64,000 bases of DNA from Vicia villosa. Its lineage: Eukaryota; Streptophyta; Magnoliopsida; Fabales; Fabaceae. A model generated the notes under the pieces. It had not been told where the DNA came from and searched no databases. It saw nothing but the letters and a program-made list of their open reading frames with translations. A program made the position numbers and the translations under genes. The stretch covers positions 11,230,930-11,294,929 of the forward strand of contig NC_081186.1 of assembly GCF_029867415.1 (NCBI RefSeq). Direction: 5' to 3'. Of this stretch, positions 56,492 through 64,000 are shown piece by piece (the first letter of the stretch is position 1; the number at the start of each line of letters is the position of its first letter).

Positions 56492-59400
56492 AGTTTACCG
56501 TATCTCTTATTTCTTAATGTATCGTTTACTCATCGTACTATTCATTATAGTATGTAATATTTGTACTGTTAGTATTAAATGTCGTACTATTTGTCGTACT
56601 GTTGCTTAATTATTCAGATAATATTTTGTGTGTTTTCTGCCAGTTAAATATTTATTTTTCTGTGCATTAAATGTTTTTCAGGGTTATTATCGGTAATTTT
56701 GCTCGCATACAGTATATATTATTTATTTATTATGTCTGTGTTTGCCTAACAACTCATATAAGTAAATGTTCACCATTAACCTAACAAAAAACAAAAAGGG
56801 AAAAAATCAACTTTGACTGTTGAATTTTCACTCTAACTGCTACATTAATACCTGAACAGTCAGTTGACAGTCAAACCCGCTGACAGTGCAATTCTCCGTG
56901 TTTTGTACCATCAATAAAATCAATCTTTTGCATTTCAAAATTTCAAGATTTTTGTTCTAGAAGTCTTCTGAATATCACATGATTAGCAGAGACTCAGCAC
57001 TACACAAAAATCAGGTACGCTTAACTGTCTCCTACACAAACAGTCCCTAACTAGGGTTTCTTGTTTTTTCAGGAGAACACGTTTTTGAGACCTAAAATGG
57101 ATTTCATGGACCTCCATATATCTCAAAGTACCACCATACAAATTTTCAAACTTCATTTCACTCAGACGCACAGTCAGCAGCTCAAACTGTCAACAGACGA
57201 CCCGTTTGACCAAAAAGTCAACAGACAGTCAAAAATGAAATTTTATGTCAACATCCATATTTTGTCAAAGGATTCATCATTTGATCATTGGTTGATCATA
57301 ATTCATCAAGGAAAGATCAAAAATCAACAAAACCCTAAGTTTCAAAATTAGGGTTTTCTCCTAAAAAGTCAACTGAACTTTGACTGGTCATAACTCTCTC
57401 ATCCTTCATCCAAAAAATTCAAAACAAATCTCATTTTGAAGGAAATTCAATTATCTTTCAAATGCAATTGGTCCCATGGTCATTAGATTCACCATTTGAA
57501 AAATATGAATCAAGACATTACAGGTCATTTTCAAAGTCAACAAAAAGTCACTTTTTTCAAAAGGACACACAAGGAGCATGAAAAATCATTTTGATATGAG
57601 ACCAAAGACATTGGTTAGAGGACTCTTTGAGGTTTTCAAAAAATACAAGAAATCCTTCATATGATAAAAATTGAGGGATTTATGGCTTGTTGAAGTTGGC
57701 TAAATTTTGGGAAAATGCATGAAATCAACATTGATCAAAAATGTTTTTTTTCCAAATGAAACCCAATTTCCATGATCCAAACATATTTCCCATAATGAGA
57801 AGGGCCTCCCACGACCAAGACAAAGCCAACATCATTTTTGTTCCTTTTTTGGTTTAATTTTATCATATTTAAGATTAAATTAAAAAAGGAAATGGAAGGA
57901 TAATATGTAGCTTAGTTTCTAATCATGAGTCATTAAAGAATCAATCAAAGCTCTGCAGCAAAAGAAGTACAGCAGGCCTAAGAGCAAGAGGTGTGGAAAA
58001 TTCAAGCCATGGTTGCTTGAATTCAAAGCTACATATATTAAAGAATTCCAAAATTCAACAAAAGCACTTAATGCATTTAGCTTAGTTTTTAAGCACTTCA
58101 TTGCTTATATAAGGGCTAGAACACTTCAGTAATAAAGGGGACACGAATTCAGAACCCAAGTCTTGCTTGTATCAACCTTGTATCAACTTGAATTTTTCAA
58201 AGAAATTTAAAATTCGAATTTTAATTTCTAGCTTGTTTCAATACAAACTAAATACTCAAACACGTTCCCTGACCCTCACTGAACATAACCAGATCAATTG
58301 CAAGCCTTGAATCATCAAGAACACGTACCTACAGCTCACGGTTTGCTCGAACTAAAACTTACAAAAATCTCATCATACTTGCATGTTTAACAAGATGTAG
58401 ACTCATATTTAAGTTTAGTTTGGTGTTCTGATCATTTCTGGACAGTTAATTGCAGTTTGGTTGCATATACACGAAGATACCATTCTAGGGTTCTTGAACT
58501 CTATTTTAAGGTTTTTTGTTAGAAGCAAAATTAGGCAAAATTAATAGCATATTTGAATTTAGTGAATCAAGCCAAATCGAATGGACATGTCGCGAATTTT
58601 TTTTGTCCATGTTTACCCCTATTCGCTATTTTGCAGGTTTTAGGACTCATCTATTACAGCGCTTTTCTCATAAAAACGCTGTTAAATGTGTTGGCGAGAG
58701 GTTGAAGATGATGAGGTGTCCTCACCTCATTGGACAGAGCGTGCGCGCGTTTTAAAATTAAAACTTTCTAATCCAGTGCTTTGCAGGTGTGTTGAGTGCC
58801 ATACGCCTTCGCTTCAGTGACCATCAGATCCATCCATCCATCAATCCCACGCACTAAACACGCAAGTCCTAACCATGGACTTTCTAGCCAACCACACTAG
58901 ATCATAACTTAATTTATTTTCATTTTATTTAATTTTCTTTGTAAGATTATTTTAAAATAGTTTTAAAAATCCAAAAAATACACAAAAAATATTTTTAAGT
59001 TGATAAAATAATAATTTATTTTCTGATATAAAAATATTTTATTTTTCTTCATAATTTAAATATTTTGTATAATTAATTAGATAATATGTATATATTTATC
59101 TTTTAATTATTTCAACCAATAAAAAAATCATTAAAAAAATTGTTCTTTATATTAAATATAGTTTATATATTATAGGCTAATTTTGTACATATTTAGGATA
59201 ATTTTCTCTTTAAGTTTTAATTATTTGTGTAATTATTTGTATAATTATGTATTAATTTAACTTAATAATTTTCAAAACAACTTCAAAAATTCCAAAAAAA
59301 TTATTTTTGTCTTAAAATTAATTGACAAGCATTTTGAACATATCTCAAACTTAATTTTTAGGTTTAAATTTTATTTCTATCTTTTTCCTCATTTTAATTA

Positions 59401-60370
59401 AATTAATCATGCATTAATTCTAATTAAAATCAATCATCAAAAAATCCAAAAATATTTCTTTTATTTTCTTGCAATTTAAATTCCTAGATCAAGTGTATAG
59501 GTTGTCAAATTCATGTAAATAGCGTAGTTTAGATTTCCAGCAAAATCGATGTAATAGCGTAGATTTACTTTCCGCATTTTACATTTCCGCATTTTAAATT
59601 CCAGTACATTTAAAACTGCGTGTATGCCAAAGATCAAAATTGAAGCGTTAGGTCACTAACTTCAAAAGATAAAATATCTGAATCAAAACACAATCACACT
59701 TGCACCTCTTAGGGTAATCCCTTCTTTACTCTTTTTAAAATCCAAATCAAATTCTACTGTTTCAAACGCAAAATCGAACTTTCGTTTACATCCGATAAAA
59801 GGGGAATTTTCTAAAGGAAATAGGAAAAGAACTTATAACTTAGGGTAGACCTCCTAATTTGCTTGCTCAAATCAAAACAAACAAATGTCTCATATACTTC
59901 TGTTTTTCAAAATAAAACTTTCAAAAAAGACAATACTTTGTATATATCCAAACGAGGATCATTACGAAGTTAACGTTCTTTTTTTTCAAAACATCTTTTG
60001 AAAGATAAAACACTTTGTATATATCCGCACAAGGATCATTACAAAGTCAATTTACAAAGGTATTTGAAACCACATACAAGCATTTCAAGGCAAGAGAAAA
60101 GTGATTCAAAACAAGTGAGCTAAGCAAATTAAAGAGCCCATGGATAACCATGGATACAAAGGGTGCTAACACCTTCCCTTTGTATGACCTACCCCCTTAC
60201 CCAGAATTTCTTAAAGGTCTTTTTTCTGTTTCTTTTATAAACCTTTCCTTAATTGGATAAAATAAAAGTCGGTGGCGACTCTCTGATTTTCAAATGCACA
60301 AAAAGCAGAAAGAAAAGAGTCAGTTCGTGTATCTCTCCACGAGAGGTACGGTAAAAAACCGAGGGCGACA

Positions 60371-61747
60371 CTAACAATCATCAATTGAATGGTCAAGTGC
60401 CCCAGAGTGGAAAACAAATCGAGCGTTAGTGTCTGAACCTGCAGGTTACTTCTAGGGAGAGGACTCTGACGAAGCCACACAAGAGTTGTAAGTGTACAGC
60501 TTCAGGGATAGTATGAATAAAGTAGTAATAAAGTGAGAAGCTTGTCCTTTGGAAACTTTGGTTGCAACTTCGTTTGAAGAACTTTGACTTTTCATCTTTG
60601 GACATCCTTCTATAAGAATCAAGCTCACCATATCGAGTGGGTCATCACCTCTAATTCGGGGTATGATACTTTTGAGATTAAAGGCATGTGGCTAAAGGAA
60701 AATAAATCCTCTTGCCCCTTGATAGGAATTGTACCTTTGAGTTTGAAGGCATCTGGATAGAGGAAAATAAATCCTCTTGCCTCTTGGCAGAAGTTTATCG
60801 TACTTTCAAATTCGGAAAACATATGGCTAGAGGAAAATAAATCCTCTTGCCCCTTGATAAAAATTTAGGCTCTTGATAGTCCTTCCACAATAGTACCTAG
60901 AAATTATGTGTCCTAAATCCCTAAGATCCTTGAAAAAGGTTAGTCAACAGGTTATGTAAAAGCATAAGGTAGCATGGACAAACAAGTCCTACACATAAAA
61001 CCTGCAAGGAAATCAAGTCGTTAGGGTATAAACAAATCCTGCAAGGAAACCAAGTTGTTAGGGTATAAACAATCCTGCAAGGAAACCAAGTTGTTAGGGT
61101 ATAAACAATCCTGCATGGAAACCAAACGGTTAGATAATGAATAAAAACAAGTCACACAAGTATCCTTATGTTTAAAGGATAGCATGAAATTCATAGATAA
61201 GTACCCTCCCCACTGAAGTTTAGTTGGCTCAACCTGTCCTAAATAAAGATCGGGTTCTAGGGAGCTCATATCATTGACCTTTTTCGAAGGCGCTTATCTC
61301 AGTTTGGCAATCGAATCACCAACCGAAAAGGTCCTGAAAGTCCAATCCATATGAGTGTAGCTTCGAGTATCAACCAACTTCAGTCGGAACCAAAGCCAGC
61401 CATCTCGCTACTTTCTAAAAGGCCAAAGTTTAGTTCAACTAAGGTTTTAGGGGCGAATTAGTGCTTAATGACACCACGCAGCAGCCAAGTGTTTCCTCGA
61501 GTCGGATCCCAAGGAACACCAGGACACACCAATGTGTCACACTAATGATGGCCACCATATCAACCACATTAGTATACGCTGTGCAGTCTCCTTGGTATGC
61601 CATTTACCTAAGGTACTCAGATCCGGATGTAGGATCATTCACACAATAACAAACCCAAGCATTTCCCTTTAAAAATAAAGCACACAAACAAACAATTAAA
61701 AAATATTTATAATGAACTAAGCCCTAAGGTAAAACCCTCTTAAAGAA
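60371..61747 (-). other. E6 5' internal region
   Basis: It has no gene. It has three copies of a block of about 85 bp with GGAAAATAAATCCTCTTGCC (60680-60860), three to four copies of a 36-37-bp unit AATCCTGCAAGGAAACCAAG plus TTGTTAGGGTAT (61015-61125), and a stretch similar to E4 33350-33380 (GTGCCCCAGAGTGGAAAAC). Confidence 0.7.
61015..61125 (-). repeat. 36-bp tandem repeat in E6 leader
   Basis: Successive units with CTGCAAGGAAACCAAGTTGT and TAGGGTATAAACAAT occur, the last one mutated (CATGGAAACCAAACGG). Confidence 0.85.
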
Positions 61748-61765
61748 TCCCCAGCAGAGTCGCCA
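61748..61765 (-). promoter_or_regulatory. Primer binding site of E6
   Basis: It is the reverse complement of TGGCGACTCTGCTGGGGA, four bases from the LTR as in E3. Confidence 0.85.
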
Positions 61766-61769
61766 GTTC

Positions 61770-62790
61770 TGTAATTCGGTGAACTGACTTTTATTTTTAG
61801 TATGCAACAATGTTGCGGTGAGCATGAGTCGCCACCGACTTTTATTTTTTCCAATGTTAGGAAAGGTAAAAAGTACAGAAAAAGACCTTATTTGAAAGAA
61901 AACGGGCTCGGGGGGTAAGTTATGAAAAGGGAAGGTGCAAGCACCCTTTTCATCCGTAAGGACTTTAGCGTAAATGCGTAGCCTTAGTTTTTTGAAATAG
62001 TAGTGAAAAAAATGTTTTTTATTGAGCTAAGCAGGTTTAAGAGCACTACCCTAACTAATTGGTCTTTTTATGTAATTTTTAAGGTTCCTAGGACTATCCA
62101 TACTATATAGGAGTAGGTAGTCCTTGTTTATATTGGACGTGCGGGTCATCGAAAGGGTCATCGTATGGTCGTTGAAGGCAACAAGTAGAGGTACCTTTAG
62201 CAAGTTTAAAGGGACGATCGTCACTTTTTCGTAGGAAACAATCGAGGGTCATCGAGGGACTTAGTGACGATTTTATATTGAGGGACCTTTGCTAATGGGT
62301 ACCTCCACATTTCGAGGGACACGACCTTATAATCGAAGGCAACCAAGAGAGGTGTACCCTAAGGGTGAGTGTGTGCAATAAGAATGTGTGTTGGATTCGA
62401 TTATATTATCTTGAATTAAGGTTAACTACGATTTGTTTTTAATCTTGCCATACACACCCTAATTACTAACAATTATTAATTTAAATGTGCGAAAAGTAAA
62501 TTAGTTAACTATTACAAACCCAAAATGAAACTTAGAGCGAAAACGAGATATAAAACTTAAAGAAAAGGCTTGTAAATGCCCATGCAATAGTCCAATGCCT
62601 CAAAGTGTAGTACCTCGCAAAAATAAGAAGATGGTTAGTACGAAGAAAATATAGAAATAGGCATTCTAAATTCTAAAAGAGAATTAAAAATTAAATAACA
62701 TGTTTTTTTTTGTATTTTAATATATGAGAAATTAAACTAAAATATTTTTGGAGTTTTGAATATTAATAGAGAAAATGAAAATTCTAATTA

Positions 62791-62833
<43 letters not shown>

Positions 62834-62943
62834 TTTCATTAATTAAGATATGTAAAAATTAATAATTTAATTAAAATTTTTTTACAAAAATAAGATAAAA
62901 TGATTAAAGGCAAAGCCCATTTACTTCTAAATCCTAATTCTAA
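61770..62943 (-). repeat. E6 5' LTR, partial
   Basis: It begins (plus strand) TGTAATTCGGTGAACTGAC. It has the U5 copy of the primer-site sequence near 61829-61842, the palindrome GGTGCAAGCACC (61934-61945), GAGGGAC/CGAAGG-rich short repeats (62140-62350) and a (TA)n tract with poly-T (62794-62836). It ends at the E7 target site. No genes are seen. Confidence 0.75.
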
Positions 62944-63315
62944 GACCAAGTGCAATGGGTAGTTTAATTAAAGTCAACATGGGGAAAAGATGTGCAATGG
63001 GGAGTTGAATGTGGTGTTGAGTGTGTGTTGGAGGAGAGAGGTGTTGAGAAAACTCAACACCAATTAATCTGTCCCAGAAGCTGACGTGGCAGCATCTTAG
63101 TGGTGCAACGCAGGCGCGTGTGGCACACTTGCTGGGAGTGAGAGTGGGCGAGTTTGCACGCGGAGAGAGAATGGAAAAGGAGATAAGTGCAGCCACGTGG
63201 CTGTTTCTGATTGGCTGGCCAGATTTTTATCCATTTAATACTTTGAACTCAATTATTTCGCTGCAAATTAATTTTTTTTTTTTTTTTTATACCAAAATTC
63301 ATGATTTTTTTTCTC

Positions 63316-63323
63316 TATAAATA
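63316..63323 (+). promoter_or_regulatory. TATA box upstream of E7 ORF1
   Basis: TATAAATA lies about 118 bases before the ORF1 ATG, with a pyrimidine-rich leader between. Confidence 0.65.
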
Positions 63324-63440
63324 GAGACTTGGTTCATTTGATTTGGACACAGAAAAAAAATCCAAGTTTTTCACTATCTTTCTCTATTATTATCTTTCTA
63401 TTAGTGTTTTTTTTTAAGTTAAGTGTCTTTTTTTAGTGAA

Positions 63441-64000
63441 ATGGATCCCAATAATCATTTTAACACTCAAAATTCTGCTAATTTTCCATTTAACCAAAAT
63501 CCCAACAATTTTCAAAATCCCAACAATTATCAAAATCCCAACTATTATCAAAATCCAAATCAATTTTCCAACCAACATCCTCAAAACATACCTAGTTTTG
63601 GTTTTCCACCAAATTTCAACCAGTCATCCTCTGTTCCAAACTTTCAACCATATTATGGATCTATGCCGAGAAATCCATCTCAAACACCCCCGTTTAATGG
63701 TTATGTGACAATGGCGAATGCAAATTTTCCAAGTGGTGGTGTACCTGAATTTCCCGAGTTTTCAACACAACTAACTATTGGTGGCATGATAGTTTCTAAT
63801 GAAGTCGCTCCAAATTCAGAGGATTCAACTCCTAAGAGCAGGAAAACTCAGCAACCAGCATGGAACACTGAACAAAATTTGGTGCTAATTAGTGGGTGGA
63901 TTAAATTTGGAACAAGCAGTGTTGTCGGGAGAAACCAGAAAGGTGAAACATATTGGGGTAAAATTGCTGAGTATTGTAATGAGCATTGCTCATTCGATCC
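63441..64000 (+). CDS. Harbinger-type ORF1 protein (SANT/Myb-like), C-terminus outside window
   Basis: The frame opens MDPNNHFNTQNSANF and remains open to the window end (186 codons). The first 130 residues are a low-complexity Asn/Gln/Pro/Phe-rich tail with QNPNNY-like repeats. From about residue 143 comes a conserved SANT/Myb-like domain: PAWNTEQNLVLISGWIKFGT, then VVGRNQKGETYWGKIAEYCN. Plant database entries of this family are often mislabelled glutathione S-transferase T3-like; they are ORF1-type DNA-binding proteins of PIF/Harbinger elements or domesticated relatives, which bring the transposase to its terminal repeats. A domesticated host gene cannot be excluded. The domain continues past the edge. 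Confidence 0.75.
   Translation, partial: MDPNNHFNTQNSANFPFNQNPNNFQNPNNYQNPNYYQNPNQFSNQHPQNIPSFGFPPNFNQSSSVPNFQPYYGSMPRNPSQTPPFNGYVTMANANFPSGGVPEFPEFSTQLTIGGMIVSNEVAPNSEDSTPKSRKTQQPAWNTEQNLVLISGWIKFGTSSVVGRNQKGETYWGKIAEYCNEHCSFD

Larger units (their letters stand above)
15159..60370 (+). mobile_element. E3: Ogre Ty3/gypsy retrotransposon, interrupted
   Basis: It has the diagnostic Ogre order: long LTR, tRNA-Arg-type primer site, an extra ORF1, gag-protease, a stop-rich spacer, RT/RNase H/second RNase H/integrase, a repeat-rich 3' region, a purine tract and an LTR. Inserted into it are E2 (5' LTR), a small Helitron, E4 (protease) and E5 (protease-RT linker). Without these it would be about 21 kb, in the known Ogre range. 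In the first 370 or so aligned bases the two LTRs differ at about nine positions. Gag-pol has five in-frame stops, so the copy is dead. The base pairs after the right end, CTAAC (60371-60375), are the expected right target duplication. Confidence 0.93.
55687..60370 (+). repeat. E3 3' LTR, 4684 bp
   Basis: It runs from TGTTATACCCCAAAATTTGC to GAGGGCGACA. Bases from about 56921 onward match 15161-18783. The left 1.2 kb, with promoter and small ORF, is seen only here. It includes TATAAATA (56225-56232), the repeat of about 77 bp in two copies (59935-60055), the hairpin GGTGCTAACACC (60162-60173) and a U5 copy of the primer-site sequence (GGTGGCGACTCTC near 60271). Confidence 0.93.
60371..62943 (-). 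mobile_element. E6: Ogre-type element, minus strand, partial
   Basis: E3 inserted into it at 60371. The visible part, in plus order, is a 5' internal leader (60371-61747), a primer site facing left (61748-61765) and an LTR starting TGTAATTCGG at 61770. The leader part at about 61190-61265 is the reverse complement of the E3 leader, and the LTR has the same U5 features (GGTGCTTGCACC on the minus strand, a GTGGCGACTC copy). The LTR is interrupted at 62943 by E7. Its other parts lie outside the window or left of E3's 5' LTR. Confidence 0.8.
62944..64000 (+). mobile_element. E7: PIF/Harbinger-like DNA transposon, 5' part
   Basis: A terminal sequence GACCAAGTGCAATGGGTAGT begins directly after TAA (62941-62943), fitting the TWA target preference of PIF/Harbinger elements, and resembles the GGCCAGTCACAATGG start of the mPing/Pong type. 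A second GTGCAATGGGGAG copy lies at 62991-63003. A TATA box and a SANT/Myb-type ORF1 follow. The right end and any transposase gene are beyond the window, so this rests on one terminus plus ORF1. Confidence 0.6.

Noticed and set aside
62794..62836. (TA)n and poly-T tract as an origin or regulatory site
   Set aside because: Simple microsatellite in an AT-rich LTR; nothing else supports a function.

Overview
The window is intergenic repeat DNA from a large plant genome. It is most likely a legume of the pea/vetch tribe (Fabeae), because the backbone is an Ogre-type Ty3/gypsy element with an extra ORF before gag, LTRs over 4 kb, a tRNA-Arg-type primer site and a gag-pro/pol split by a stop-rich spacer. 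The species is an inference. No ordinary host gene is visible. The only non-retroelement gene is a transposon-type SANT/Myb gene at the right edge. I found no rRNA, tRNA or CRISPR array.

Layout, named E1 to E7 plus one Helitron. E1 (1-12162, +) is a non-autonomous Ogre-like element with 3.95-kb LTRs; its first 481 bases lie left of the window. E1 sits inside the protease reading frame of E2 (12163-15158, +), the 3' end of an Athila-like element. E2 sits inside the 5' LTR of E3 (15159-60370, +), an Ogre of about 21 kb once insertions are removed. E3 carries a 93-bp Helitron-like insertion in its 5' LTR (17400-17492, -). E4 (23560-39428, -) is a second non-autonomous Ogre-like element, inserted in the E3 protease. 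E5 (40445-49598, +) is a near full-length Sirevirus (copia), inserted between the E3 protease and reverse transcriptase. E3 itself landed in E6 (from 60371, -), another Ogre-like element of which only the 5' internal region and part of an LTR are seen. E6's LTR is interrupted by E7 (from 62944), a PIF/Harbinger-like DNA transposon whose first ORF runs off the window.

Relative ages agree with the nesting. E3 LTRs differ by roughly 2-3 percent in the stretch I compared, and its gag-pol has five in-frame stops. E4 LTRs differ by one substitution and two one-base indels in 4.35 kb. E1 and E5 LTR pairs look identical by eye. E4 and E5 have perfect 5-bp target duplications.

The most interesting signals are non-coding. 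E1 and E4 encode no gag or pol but share with Ogre the LTR ends, the primer site, the polypurine tract, a U5 copy of the primer-site sequence, and a pair or triplet of hairpins whose arms co-vary followed by a conserved GGCAAAARTTAGGG-like tail. E1 and E4 also share a leader of about 270 nt. Together these look like the cis-acting signals by which gene-less elements could use Ogre proteins in trans. E1 also has about 42 copies of a 15-bp dyad with compensatory changes. The Ogre LTR has a 55-residue two-helix membrane-protein-like ORF as the first ATG after its TATA box.
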